Shown: in pieces, positions 48,632-59,136 of the stretch | Layout of the letters: every line of letters begins with the position of its first letter | Numbering within the stretch: the stretch's first letter is position 1 | Assembly (NCBI GenBank): GCA_945881985.1 | Contig: CAMCVL010000004.1 | Span: 1-64,000 of the forward strand | Length of the DNA stretch: 64,000 nt | Reading direction: 5' to 3' | Origin: Rickettsia typhi | GTDB lineage: Bacteria > Pseudomonadota > Alphaproteobacteria > Rickettsiales > Deianiraeaceae | Position numbers and translations under genes: made by a program | Notes under the pieces: generated by a model | What the model saw: only the letters and a program-made list of their open reading frames with translations | The model's database searches: none | Told to the model about the DNA's origin: nothing

Positions 48632-48655
48632 AGACTCTTGACTAGTCAAGAGTCT
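48632..48655 (+). terminator. Perfect palindrome after fusA
   Basis: AGACTCTTGACT and AGTCAAGAGTCT form a perfect 24-bp inverted repeat starting 15 bp after the fusA stop. The downstream sequence is AAAAT-rich rather than T-rich, so it may function as a hairpin 3' end protected from nucleases or with Rho, rather than a classic intrinsic terminator. Confidence 0.65.
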
Positions 48656-48745
48656 AAAATAAATTTACTTGCTATTTATTAAGTTAGAATTTAAAGTGAA
48701 GTAATGTAAATTATCTTTATTGATTGATATATTTTAATTAAAACA

Positions 48746-49234
48746 ATGGAAGGCACAAATCAAGGCACAAACCCGCCAATATCTTGCGACATTAAAGAAA
48801 TTATGTCAATATTGCCGCACAGGTATCCATTTTTACTGATAGACAAAGTAACCGAGCTTGACACAACAAAAGGCACGATAACAGCAATAAAAAATGTTAC
48901 TATTAACGAGCCTTTTTTTACAGGGCACTTCCCTGGTGAACCTATAATGCCGGGGGTGCTTACTCTTGAGATGATGGCACAGGCATGTGGTATGCTTGGT
49001 ATCAAGTTTTTTTTGAGCCTTGCAAGCGACAATAAGCTTGGCAACTCAGTTTATTTACTATCCATAGACAATGCAAAATTTAGGCTACCAGTTAGGCCCG
49101 GTGATGTTTTAGTAACAAAAGCAAATTTTGTAAAGCATAAAAAGGACATCTGCCTCTTTAACGCAAGCACATTTATTGATGGTAAGCTTGCAGCATCAGC
49201 TGATATAACCGCAAAGGTAAATTTTGCAAATTAA
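48746..49234 (+). CDS. fabZ: 3-hydroxyacyl-ACP dehydratase FabZ
   Basis: Dehydrates hydroxyacyl-ACP in fatty acid elongation; in many genomes it sits with lpx genes. The 162 residues have ILPHRYPFLLIDKV, then catalytic His61 and Glu75 in HFPGEPIMPGVLTLEMMAQ. It starts 128 bp after fusA and is followed 20 bp later by pgk. Confidence 0.95.
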   Translation: MEGTNQGTNPPISCDIKEIMSILPHRYPFLLIDKVTELDTTKGTITAIKNVTINEPFFTGHFPGEPIMPGVLTLEMMAQACGMLGIKFFLSLASDNKLGNSVYLLSIDNAKFRLPVRPGDVLVTKANFVKHKKDICLFNASTFIDGKLAASADITAKVNFAN

Positions 49235-49254
49235 ATTATTTTGCTACAAAATTT

Positions 49255-50460
49255 ATGCCATACAAAAAACTATCAGAGCACTTTGAAAGTCAAAGTCTAG
49301 CTGGCAAAAAAGTGATTTTAAGAGCCGACCTTAACCTGCCAATTCAAAGCGGGTTTATATCCGATAAAACAAGGCTTGTTAACATAGTTCCTACAATAAA
49401 ATTTTTGCAACAAAGGGGTGCTGCTATCATTTTAATATCTCACTTTGGCAGACCAGATGGGGAGTTTAATCAAAAATACTCATTAAAGCAAATACTTAGC
49501 TGCGTACAGCAAGAGCTTGAAACCCCAGTGTTTTTTGCTGGCGATGTATTAAAAGCCTCAAAAGAATGCTCGGAGCTTAAAGACGGAGAGGTGATTTTAC
49601 TTGAAAACCTCCGTTTTTACAAAGAGGAAGAACAAAATGATTCCTATTTTGCAAGCAAAATAGCCGCTTATGGCGATATTTATGTCAACGATGCCTTTGG
49701 TTGCTCGCATCGCAAGCATGCATCAATACATGCCATTACAAAATTTTTACCATCCTTTGCGGGCTTACTGCTACAAAAAGAGATAGATAATGTTGAAAAA
49801 ATCCTCTCCTCCAAGGACTCAATCACTTGCCTTGTTGGCGGCTCTAAAATTTCAACAAAAATTGACCTTTTAAAAAATCTTGTAAAAAAGACACAAAACT
49901 TAATCATTGGGGGCGGCATGGCAAACACTTTTTATTATGCCGAAGGCTATGAAGTTGGTAAAAGCCTTTGCGAGCCGGACTACAAGGATGTAGCGCTATC
50001 AATAATTGCCGATGCAAAAAAATACAATTGCAACCTAATACTTGCTAAAGATGTTTTTGTAACAAAAGATGTTGCAAATCCAAGCGGTTGCCGCATAGCA
50101 ACAACTGACAACATTAAGCAAGATGAAATGATTGTTGATATAGGCTTTAATGCCCTCAAAGCAATTGAGGCTGCAATTGAGGCTTGCAAGATAGTGGTGT
50201 GGAACGGACCTTTTGGCGTGTTTGAAAAGCGACCTTTTAACATAGGCTCCGAGAGCATAGCGCGTATCATAGCTCAAAAAACTGACGAAGGCAAGATTTA
50301 CTCAATCATCGGCGGGGGCGATGTTGTTTCCGCAGTTGCCGCAAGCTGCCTATCGGAGAGCTTTTCGTACATATCAACTGGAGGTGGGTCGTTTTTGGAA
50401 TATCTTGAAAAAAACTCCCTGCCAGGCGTAGATGTGCTAAAAATCACTGAGCAGGCTTAG
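49255..50460 (+). CDS. pgk: Phosphoglycerate kinase
   Basis: Glycolytic/gluconeogenic enzyme that makes ATP from 1,3-bisphosphoglycerate. The 401 residues show VILRADLNLP, ISHFGRPDGEF, the HRKHASIHAI loop, GGGMANTFYYAEGYEVG, and the C-terminal nucleotide-binding GGGDVVSAVAAS with STGGGSFLEYL. Many Rickettsiaceae have lost glycolysis; a complete pgk is consistent with a broader metabolism, for example gluconeogenesis. The desulfurase starts 2 bp after its stop. Confidence 0.97.
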   Translation: MPYKKLSEHFESQSLAGKKVILRADLNLPIQSGFISDKTRLVNIVPTIKFLQQRGAAIILISHFGRPDGEFNQKYSLKQILSCVQQELETPVFFAGDVLKASKECSELKDGEVILLENLRFYKEEEQNDSYFASKIAAYGDIYVNDAFGCSHRKHASIHAITKFLPSFAGLLLQKEIDNVEKILSSKDSITCLVGGSKISTKIDLLKNLVKKTQNLIIGGGMANTFYYAEGYEVGKSLCEPDYKDVALSIIADAKKYNCNLILAKDVFVTKDVANPSGCRIATTDNIKQDEMIVDIGFNALKAIEAAIEACKIVVWNGPFGVFEKRPFNIGSESIARIIAQKTDEGKIYSIIGGGDVVSAVAASCLSESFSYISTGGGSFLEYLEKNSLPGVDVLKITEQA

Positions 50461-50462
50461 AT

Positions 50463-51587
50463 ATGCAGGATATTATATACCTAGACCACAACTCAACCAC
50501 CCCTCCACTTAAGGAGGTAAAAAATTATCTTTTGCAACTTGAGGTTTTTGACCTTCCCCTAAATCCCTCCTCAGTGCATTTGCTTGGCAGGCAGGCAAAA
50601 AACCTACTTGAAGAGGCAAGAGTCTCGGCAAAAAAATCAATCGGCGCAATGTGTCACGAGTTAATTTTTTGCTCCAGTGCAACCGAGTGCATAAACCTTT
50701 GTTTTAACGCTCTTGAATACGCAAACATCTTTGCCCTTGCTACAGACCACGAGTGTGCCATAAATCACCCTAAAACTCAGCTTTTGCCAGTTGACAAAGA
50801 TGGGCTTGCAGACCTTTGCTTTATGGAACAAGTTTTTAAAAAACTACCACAAAATTCATTAAATTTATTATCTTTTTGCCTTGCAAACAATCAGAGCGGC
50901 GTTTTGCAAAATTTTGACTCATTAGTTACCCTTTGCAAGCAGCACGGTGTTTTGCTACACGGCGATGCTTCTCAGTTTGCCGGCAAAGAGCTTGTGAACC
51001 TCCGCACCGAGACTCAAGACTTTGACTTTTTAACAATTGCAGGACACAAGTTTGGCTCCATTCATGGCTCTGCCTGCCTTGTGTATAAAAGTGGCATTGA
51101 TTTTAAGCCTTTAATGTTTGGCGGAGGGCAGGAAAAGTTTAAACGCCCATCAACACAAAATTTACCAGCAGCACTAGCTTTAAGCAAGGCACTTGAGCTT
51201 GTCAACAATCAAGACTACCTAAATAAATATCAAAATCATTGCAATGCCTTTAGAACTGAGCTTGAAAGCTTTTTACAACAAAACAATTGCATTATCTTTG
51301 GCAAAGGTGTGCCAAGAGTTGCAAACACAACATTTTTTGCCATGCCAGGCTTTGACAACAATGTGCAGATGGTTGAATACGACCTAGCAAATATATGCTT
51401 ATCAAACGGCTCGGCTTGCAGCTCGTCTAAGGTTAGCCTATCTCATGTTTTAACCGCCTGCAGCGTACCAAAAGAGCTTGCCAGATGTGCGGTTAGAGTA
51501 TCATGCTCTCTTGGCAATACAACAACTCATTTGCAAACTTTTAAAGCTGTATTTACAAATCTTGCTAAAAGGCTTGAAGTAAATTAA
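50463..51587 (+). CDS. Cysteine desulfurase (NifS/IscS family)
   Basis: PLP enzyme that takes sulfur from cysteine for Fe-S clusters, thiamin or tRNA thiolation. The 374 residues start IIYLDHNSTTPPLKEV, with the PLP-binding Lys196 in TIAGHKFGSIHG and the persulfide Cys319 in LSNGSACSSSKVSLSHVL. The GSACSSS loop is typical. Whether it is the IscS of this organism or a second desulfurase cannot be told; iscU, iscA and iscR are not adjacent. Sulfur for ThiS (54010) is one possible use. Confidence 0.9.
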   Translation: MQDIIYLDHNSTTPPLKEVKNYLLQLEVFDLPLNPSSVHLLGRQAKNLLEEARVSAKKSIGAMCHELIFCSSATECINLCFNALEYANIFALATDHECAINHPKTQLLPVDKDGLADLCFMEQVFKKLPQNSLNLLSFCLANNQSGVLQNFDSLVTLCKQHGVLLHGDASQFAGKELVNLRTETQDFDFLTIAGHKFGSIHGSACLVYKSGIDFKPLMFGGGQEKFKRPSTQNLPAALALSKALELVNNQDYLNKYQNHCNAFRTELESFLQQNNCIIFGKGVPRVANTTFFAMPGFDNNVQMVEYDLANICLSNGSACSSSKVSLSHVLTACSVPKELARCAVRVSCSLGNTTTHLQTFKAVFTNLAKRLEVN

Positions 51588-51738
51588 TATCAATCAAGTT
51601 TAACCGCAATATTAAAACACATCACATTGCATTATAAGTGCAAAGATATAAGCTAATATTAAAATTTTAGTCCTGTATGTAAAGTAAAATAGACTTCTTT
51701 TGAGTTTTGCAGGTTATTTGCTTAATTAAAAATAAGAC

Positions 51739-51744
51739 TATAAT
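51739..51744 (+). promoter_or_regulatory. Possible -10 box for cydA
   Basis: A perfect TATAAT sits 130 bp ahead of the cydA ATG. The best -35 candidate, TTGCTT, is only 15 bp upstream of it. I list it as a weak candidate. Confidence 0.35.
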
Positions 51745-51871
51745 TGTAATATTTATTGATTTTTGAAGCTTGAAAAAACCAAAGATTTTGTTGCATTATT
51801 TTTTAATTAGATTAAAATATTTATACTCAGCCTTCCTTATTTTACGAAGTAGATTTTTACATAATAATTAT

Positions 51872-53227
51872 ATGTTATTTTCAGCCGAGTTTTTATCAAG
51901 AATTCAGTTTGCTTTTAATGTTGGCTTTCACATTCTTTGGCCGGCAATAAATATTGGTCTTGCCTTGTTTTTGTTGATTACAGAGGCTGTTTATCTTAAA
52001 ACAAAAAATAAGGAATACATTGCAATACATAAGTTTTTTTCCAAGATATTTGCTCTTGCCTTTGGAATGGGCGTTGTAACTGGCTTACCTATGTCGTTTC
52101 AGTTTGGTACAAATTTCTCAACTTTTTCGCAGGCAGCATCCCCAATTATTGCTCCACTTTTAGGCTCCGAGATATTAACTGCATTCTTTTTGGAGGCGGT
52201 GTTTTTAGGCGTTATGCTGTTTGGCTGGGAGCGTGTGTCGCCTAGAGTGCATTTTATGGCCACTCTTTTTGTTGTTATTGGCGTGCATAACTCGGCATTT
52301 TGGATATTGGTTGTAAATTCGTTTATGCACACACCTGCAGGTGTTGAGCTTGTTGATGGGGTGTTTAAAGTTATAAGCTGGAAGGCGGTTATATTTAATC
52401 CCTCATTTGCTTACAGATTTACCCATATGATTTTAGCATCTTACATAACTGCAATTCTTATTGTTAGTGGTGTTGCGGCTTTCTATTTGTTTAAAAATCG
52501 TAGTGAAAAAGAATTTAACTTTGCAAAAAAAACATTTTCAATTTCAACACTTGTACTTACAGTCTTGGTGCCTTTGCAAATTTTGGCAGGTGATATGCAC
52601 GGGCTTAACACGCTTAAACATCAACCTGCAAAGGTTGCAGCAATGGAGGGCAACTGGGAAACAAAAAAAGGGATTCCTTTAGTTTTGTTTGCAATACCTT
52701 CGCAAAACGAGGCTGTCAACAAGTATGAAATATCCATTCCAAAGGTAAGTAGCCTTATACTTACTCACCACTTGGACGGGGAAGTGAAAGGCTTAAAAGA
52801 TTGGGCACCAGAGGACAGACCAAATGTACCAATCGTATTTTTTGCATTTAGAATAATGGTTGGGCTTGGTTTTGCTTATCTTGCATTTATACTTATTGCA
52901 GCTTATTTACGCAAAAAAGGCAAGCTGTTTACAACAAAACCCTTCTTGCTTTTGTCAATATTACTTGCCCCAACGGGTTATATTGCGGTGCTTGCAGGCT
53001 GGATGGTAACCGAGGTAGGTAGGCAGCCATGGGTAATATACGGGGTAATGCGTACTAAGGATGCCGTATCTCCATCGGTTACAAGCGGTGTTGTTGCTTG
53101 GTCTTTGTCGTGTTTTGTTATTTTGTATGCCCTATTGTTTGCATGCTTTATTTACTACTTAGTAAAATTTTTAGCTAAGGGCCCAGAACATATAATTGAC
53201 AATACAAATAAAAACCTAAATAAATAA
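51872..53227 (+). CDS. cydA: Cytochrome bd quinol oxidase subunit I
   Basis: Heme-bearing subunit of a high-affinity oxidase that reduces O2 with quinol. From ATG 51872 it is 451 residues with about nine membrane helices. It has the family motifs RIQFAFNVGFHILWPAINIG (heme ligand His), LTAFFLEAVFLGVMLFGW, GDMHGLNTLKHQPAKVAAMEG and EVGRQPWVIYGVMRTKDAVS. A longer frame starts 51770 but its extra 34 residues do not fit the family. cydB is expected directly downstream but a different gene (53246) follows. The short Q-loop resembles the CioA type. Confidence 0.96.
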   Translation: MLFSAEFLSRIQFAFNVGFHILWPAINIGLALFLLITEAVYLKTKNKEYIAIHKFFSKIFALAFGMGVVTGLPMSFQFGTNFSTFSQAASPIIAPLLGSEILTAFFLEAVFLGVMLFGWERVSPRVHFMATLFVVIGVHNSAFWILVVNSFMHTPAGVELVDGVFKVISWKAVIFNPSFAYRFTHMILASYITAILIVSGVAAFYLFKNRSEKEFNFAKKTFSISTLVLTVLVPLQILAGDMHGLNTLKHQPAKVAAMEGNWETKKGIPLVLFAIPSQNEAVNKYEISIPKVSSLILTHHLDGEVKGLKDWAPEDRPNVPIVFFAFRIMVGLGFAYLAFILIAAYLRKKGKLFTTKPFLLLSILLAPTGYIAVLAGWMVTEVGRQPWVIYGVMRTKDAVSPSVTSGVVAWSLSCFVILYALLFACFIYYLVKFLAKGPEHIIDNTNKNLNK

Positions 53228-53245
53228 ACAATTGTTTTTACTGTT

Positions 53246-53917
53246 ATGCCAAGCTTTTTAAAGGGGTTAAAAAATAAGCTAAGTGCTTTATATTGCAATT
53301 TACATCTTGCCTTTGCAGGCAGCCCTCTATTTAACAAGGTTACAATAGCCGGCATCCCCCTTGGCTTTTACCTAGTTGGCTTTACTGGGTTTTTTACAAT
53401 TTGTATTTTTGTAATAGCTAAGTCTTCGTTTAACCAAGCAAAAACCTTGGCAGACATCCTAACATATCAGCAATTGATGGCACAAATGCAAAGTGGCAGC
53501 CTTGATTCATCAAGCGGCTCTTCCTTTACATCGCAGATGGCAAAGGTTAAAAACAAGGTAATTGCACTTTCCTTGGCAAATCACATCACTTTACAGCCTT
53601 CGTTTAACCCTCTAAGTGTCACGCCTCAAGATACGCATTACCTTCTGTCCATCAAGGGCCCATCTTATCTCAGATTAAGCTTGCAATCCAACTTGGCAAA
53701 AAACGATTTACCAAAGCTTCAATCAATCTTGCAACAATTGCCAAAGGATAAATTTTACCAATTTAACTCTCTTAAAATTATGGATGCAATTTTGTTACAA
53801 ACCGCATCTAAAAACAAAGACGAGGCTTTAACAAGGCAAATTGCAAAAGATATTCTTGCAGTTAAGCACCAAACCCCAGCAAAAATATCTTTAATAAAAA
53901 ATATTGTAAGCTCTTAA
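53246..53917 (+). CDS. Unknown single-helix membrane protein
   Basis: A 223-residue protein of no recognised family, 18 bp after cydA on the same strand. A charged N-terminus (KGLKNKLSALYCNLHLAFAG) is followed by one membrane helix at about residues 33-58 (IPLGFYLVGFTGFFTICIFV). The remainder is soluble, with helical repeats (SYLRLSLQSNLAKNDLPKLQ, LKIMDAILLQTASKNKDEA) that loosely resemble TPR-like YfgM proteins. It is too short and has too few helices to be CydB. An N-in, periplasm-facing C-terminus is my guess. Confidence 0.5.
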   Translation: MPSFLKGLKNKLSALYCNLHLAFAGSPLFNKVTIAGIPLGFYLVGFTGFFTICIFVIAKSSFNQAKTLADILTYQQLMAQMQSGSLDSSSGSSFTSQMAKVKNKVIALSLANHITLQPSFNPLSVTPQDTHYLLSIKGPSYLRLSLQSNLAKNDLPKLQSILQQLPKDKFYQFNSLKIMDAILLQTASKNKDEALTRQIAKDILAVKHQTPAKISLIKNIVSS

Positions 53918-54009
53918 GTGTGTTAAACTTAATGCCTCACAACATAAGGTGATAAATTAATTTGAAGCTAAAGTTTATATCTTTTTTATTTTAATAAATT
54001 CCTAACGAT

Positions 54010-54213
54010 ATGCAAATTATCTTAAATGGCAAACCTGAGGTTTTAAACAAAGACACAAACACAGTCCACAATTTACTTAACAATCTTGGCATTAAGCAAA
54101 ACAATGTTGCGGTAGAAATAAATCTTGAACTTGTGCCTAGGTCGCTATATCAATCGCATCAAATTAAAGATGGGGATAAAATTGAAATTATCCATTTTGT
54201 TGGCGGCGGTTAG
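54010..54213 (+). CDS. thiS: Sulfur-carrier protein ThiS
   Basis: Ubiquitin-like carrier that brings sulfur as a C-terminal thiocarboxylate to ThiG for the thiamin thiazole. The 67 residues end in IEIIHFVGGG, the GG tail that is adenylated. It starts QIILNGKPEVLNKDT. thiG, thiF and thiO are not adjacent, but thiC is about 1.6 kb downstream on the other strand. Confidence 0.9.
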   Translation: MQIILNGKPEVLNKDTNTVHNLLNNLGIKQNNVAVEINLELVPRSLYQSHQIKDGDKIEIIHFVGGG

Positions 54214-54511
54214 TGCGTATTGCTATACTGCAGTAAATCAAATATCTCCTTTTATGTAAAAAAGCACCTACATTCCACAGGTCCTAAAATATCCTGCCCT
54301 ATTGCACAAACCCCAGGCAAACTCCATGCTCTTTGCATTATAATACAAGCCCCCAGCCCAGCCCTAAGACTAAAGGGAGGGGTCTATCAAAACCCAAAGT
54401 GATAGAGAGTAAGAAAAATAAATGTTTTATTACAAAGATAAATAATTTTGGTGTGGCTTAACATAGATAGCCTTAGAAAAAGACTGCTTTTTATTTTTGA
54501 GATTAATGTTT
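54214..54511. repeat. Spacer with GC-rich repeat copy
   Basis: 298 bp between thiS and cassette B. It holds a GC-rich segment at 54350-54383 (CCCCCAGCCCAGCCCT...AAAGGGAGGGGT) that resembles the reverse of the element at 4009-4041, and next to it a stem-loop TCTATCA/TGATAGA (54383-54406) that could terminate thiS. No coding frame is supported; the 60-codon frame at 54220 looks random. Confidence 0.55.
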
Positions 54512-55345
54512 TTAAAATATCCATGTTATCACAATTGCAAAGATGTAAAAAAATGTTGCAAACAATAGTGGCTCAATTGCCTCAGTAACTATCTCCTTTA
54601 ACCTTTTCCATGCAAAAGACATTTTCCTTCTGCAATGTGTTATAAATTTTGTAAATCTATTCTTTTGATAGTATTGCCAAATAAATTTCCAAATAAGAGG
54701 GTATGTTTTACTAACAAAAGCACCAAGGATTTCGATATCAAGACTCTTAAAATCAGTACCATTCTTCACCTTCAACTCTTCCACGACAAACTTAGATATA
54801 TCTATATCGTGGATGGTAAAAATATATACAAATTCCAAGAAGTTTGGGTTCAAGCCTTTCAAATTATCAAATCCCCTGTAGCAAATGTCTTGAAACCAAT
54901 ATCTAAGTATATCTTTATTAATTAAATTTGCACACGAATCTAAGAGTCCTATTTCTTTAAGTTTTTGCCAAAAGATTCTAATGTTCTTAACAGCTTCTTC
55001 TTTAACATTTTCTGCGTTAATGTTATCAATTTTGTCGTTAAAAAAATCTAATGCAGTGTTTTTTATATCCGATACACCAAATATATCCTTGTTATCTTCG
55101 CACAAATTTAAAATATCTTCTTTTGTGTGGTAGGCTTCAGCATCCTCTTTGGCTAAAATAAAATACAATCGTAACAAAGAATTTATTTTGTCCGTAAGGG
55201 ATGATACATCTTTTTCAATATTGATTGTATCTTTTGCAATTACATCCCTTCTTGATACCTTATCTTTTTTTGACAAAAATACTATTGATACAAAAGACAG
55301 CCCAGCAACCAAAAGAGAGGTTGCATCTTTTAAATTTGAAAGCAT
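54512..55345 (-). CDS. Cassette B gene 3, two-helix membrane protein
   Basis: A 277-residue protein of unknown function. Hydrophobic segments lie at about residues 9-25 (SLLVAGLSFVSIVFL) and at the extreme C-terminus (255-277, IEPLLFATFFYIFAIVITWIF). The core is polar and helical (KDVSSLTDKINSLLRLYFIL, DNINAENVKEEAVKNIRIFW). It has the same length, helix placement and gene order as cassette A gene 3 (12323-13150). The C-terminus would lie in or at the membrane. Intact, no family recognised. Confidence 0.6.
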   Translation of the reverse strand: MLSNLKDATSLLVAGLSFVSIVFLSKKDKVSRRDVIAKDTINIEKDVSSLTDKINSLLRLYFILAKEDAEAYHTKEDILNLCEDNKDIFGVSDIKNTALDFFNDKIDNINAENVKEEAVKNIRIFWQKLKEIGLLDSCANLINKDILRYWFQDICYRGFDNLKGLNPNFLEFVYIFTIHDIDISKFVVEELKVKNGTDFKSLDIEILGAFVSKTYPLIWKFIWQYYQKNRFTKFITHCRRKMSFAWKRLKEIVTEAIEPLLFATFFYIFAIVITWIF

Positions 55346-55361
55346 AAAAAAGTTCTATAGT

Positions 55362-55544
55362 TTATTGTGCATTAATCTGATTTGCCGTGCTATCTTTACC
55401 TTGTTTTTTTCTTTCTTCCTCTCTTTTGTTTCGCTTCATCTCTTCTATTTTGGTTAAAATTTCAACTATCTTTCTAATGTTAATTCCTACTTCGGTTTGT
55501 GGCTGGTATTCCTTTGGGAATTTTTTTTTAAAAAATTGCATCAT
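55362..55544 (-). CDS. Cassette B gene 2, charged small protein
   Basis: A 60-residue protein starting MMQFFKKKFPKEYQP, with a probable helix (GINIRKIVEILTKIEEMK) that runs into a strongly charged RNKREEERKKQGKDS segment, suggesting a coiled coil. It matches the layout of cassette A gene 2. It ends 16 bp before gene 3. Size alone makes it only a moderate call. Confidence 0.4.
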   Translation of the reverse strand: MMQFFKKKFPKEYQPQTEVGINIRKIVEILTKIEEMKRNKREEERKKQGKDSTANQINAQ

Positions 55545-55573
55545 ATCTAAATCATAAATATTAATAAAAAATA

Positions 55574-55765
55574 CTATTTTGTATTTTTGTTTGTATTGCT
55601 TTTGATATTTGGTATATCAGTAATTTTTGTATTTCCTTCTTTTTGTGACGGATGTGAAGTATTTTTTAATGTCTCACTCTTAGGTTTTGTTAAATGTATT
55701 AAGCTATCATGTGATTTTTGCCTATAAACTCCGTCGCTTTTACTTTCAATTTTAGGTTTTGTCAT
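55574..55765 (-). CDS. Cassette B gene 1, small polar protein
   Basis: A 63-residue hydrophilic protein (MTKPKIESKSDGVYRQKSHD...) rich in Ser, Lys, Asn and Thr, with no hydrophobic segment. Its SDG-containing start resembles cassette A gene 1. A TTGACA is present on the minus strand about 50 bp upstream (55820-55815), with TATAAA 14 bp on. No family recognised. Confidence 0.4.
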   Translation of the reverse strand: MTKPKIESKSDGVYRQKSHDSLIHLTKPKSETLKNTSHPSQKEGNTKITDIPNIKSNTNKNTK

Positions 55766-55844
55766 ATCAAATTACACAAACATTATAATTTAACTTTATA
55801 AGAAACAAACTTTTTGTCAATACATAAAATTAGAGGCTTCATGC

Positions 55845-57722
<1,878 letters not shown>

Positions 57723-57785
57723 TTATTAGAAGTAGCATATTTGTAAAAGCTTTGGACTTGAATTGCAATAAAAATTATTATTTTA

Positions 57786-57814
57786 TTGACATCGTGGCAA
57801 ATAAAATTTATAGT
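57786..57814 (+). promoter_or_regulatory. Sigma70-type promoter for 57846 gene
   Basis: A perfect TTGACA (57786-57791), a 17-bp spacer and TATAGT (57809-57814), a five-of-six -10. The predicted start near 57821 is 25 nt before the ATG at 57846. It lies in the 156-bp divergent gap with thiC. Confidence 0.7.
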
Positions 57815-57845
57815 TTGTATTAAAATATTTTTATGTAACTAATAT

Positions 57846-58340
57846 ATGGAAAATCTTACCGAGGAAGAAAAAGTTGCTGCTCAATACATGAGCGATCACT
57901 ATGAAGACTTTTATCCTGATATCAATGGCAATCAAAATGCCAGAAGTAACAACCAAGAAGACATTGACGATTTACAGCTGATTTACGGACGGATTTATCA
58001 GTTAACAATCTACTTTTATTACTATGGCGATTACATTTATTACTATGTAGATTACTCGCAATTACAAAACATACAACAAATTTATCAAAATCAAGAAAAT
58101 AACTATCAATTTAACGATCGAGATTTAGGACGAGCTATTGTTGCAAGTCAAAACCATCAATATTTAGGAAAAAAGACCTTTGATAACGGGGTGTTTGTTA
58201 GAGATGTGAATCTATTCTGTCCTGAGGAGATAAATGAAAATTCTATTGGCAACCTTGAAGGGTTTATTAAAAGTTGTCAAACAAAATACACCAAAGATCT
58301 TTTTAGCAATGAATCTTATACACAATTACTCGAATGCTAA
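57846..58340 (+). CDS. Unknown Tyr/Asn/Gln-rich protein
   Basis: A 164-residue acidic protein of no recognised family. The N-terminus is rich in Glu/Asp and Asn (NLTEEEKVAAQYMSDHYED); a striking stretch near residues 55-75 has many tyrosines (IYFYYYGDYIYYYVDYSQ). The rest is rich in Gln and Asn. It reads into a stop at 58338-58340, within 107 bp of overlap with another frame (58234-58998), which suggests a frameshift join (see findings). It has its own strong promoter. Confidence 0.5.
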   Translation: MENLTEEEKVAAQYMSDHYEDFYPDINGNQNARSNNQEDIDDLQLIYGRIYQLTIYFYYYGDYIYYYVDYSQLQNIQQIYQNQENNYQFNDRDLGRAIVASQNHQYLGKKTFDNGVFVRDVNLFCPEEINENSIGNLEGFIKSCQTKYTKDLFSNESYTQLLEC

Positions 58341-58998
58341 GAAACTTGATAAATTTGAAGCTATTGATGATAATGTGCAAAAAATATACGATAAATTTCG
58401 TTTAGATTTATTACTTGCTATACAACAAACTCATCCAGAAGCTATTAACGAAAATGTCATTGAGCAAGCAAAAGACAAATACCAACAAAATTTAAAACTG
58501 GTTGAAGAGGCAAATCAAGATTTGCAAAACATCAAGCCAAGAGGCAGTAATAATTTAGAAGCAAGATTAGGTGAGATTTTGCAAGATTTTTGTAATATTA
58601 AAGAAGCTGTTAAAATAAATCCTGGATTTCAAGACATTATTACAGATGCAGAAGAGAACTTTAACAATGCCTTAAATCAAAAACTTAAAGGCTTAACAAA
58701 TAATAATTTAGATGAATTGGAAAAAAATCTTGCTGATTACATGGCAATGATTGACTTAAATAACGAGCAAAGCAATTTTAATTTAGAACCTTCTTTAAAC
58801 ATATCTTCTAATAATCAATATCAAGAGTGCCAAGAAGAGCAATACTTATTTGACTTGATTGACTGGAAGCAATATGACCAAAAAGAGCAACACTTGATTG
58901 GCGATACGAATCAAATTCAATCCAAACTTCTTGAAATCAATCAAGAACCGGTGAATGTTAATAACAATTCCACTGGTTTTGGCATCGGTGTAAAGTAA
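58234..58998 (+). CDS. Unknown coiled-coil-like protein
   Basis: A 254-residue frame, +1 relative to the upstream ORF. The part up to about residue 35 overlaps that ORF and may not be translated; an internal ATG at 58309 is a better independent start. After it, KLDKFEAIDDNVQKIYDKFR and the acidic/Gln-rich NENVIEQAKDKYQQNLKLVE, then LKGLTNNNLDELEKNLADYM look like helical coiled-coil sequence. The tail is Asn/Gln-rich and ends GFGIGVK. No signal peptide or known domain; a secreted effector role is only speculation. If the two frames are one gene, it is about 380 residues and frameshifted. Confidence 0.5.
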   Translation: MKILLATLKGLLKVVKQNTPKIFLAMNLIHNYSNAKKLDKFEAIDDNVQKIYDKFRLDLLLAIQQTHPEAINENVIEQAKDKYQQNLKLVEEANQDLQNIKPRGSNNLEARLGEILQDFCNIKEAVKINPGFQDIITDAEENFNNALNQKLKGLTNNNLDELEKNLADYMAMIDLNNEQSNFNLEPSLNISSNNQYQECQEEQYLFDLIDWKQYDQKEQHLIGDTNQIQSKLLEINQEPVNVNNNSTGFGIGVK

Positions 58999-59081
58999 AT
59001 CTAACCTTAAAAGATTATAGATTATAGCTTTTTCACTTTCCAAATAACACTATATCAACAGCCTATATATACCTTGTTACT

Positions 59082-59098
59082 CCTCCATCCTCAGGAGG
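59082..59098. terminator. GC-rich hairpin between converging genes
   Basis: CCTCC and GGAGG pair across a 7-base loop, in the 138-bp gap between the 58234 gene and dnaB, which converge. It could serve either or both. No T run follows on the plus strand. Confidence 0.4.
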
Positions 59099-59136
59099 GT
59101 TAGGATTTGAAAAGACATAATATCATTATACATAAC

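Noticed and set aside
53246-53917. Reading the gene after cydA as cydB
   Set aside because: Only 223 residues with one membrane helix; CydB is larger with eight or nine helices and none of its motifs are present.
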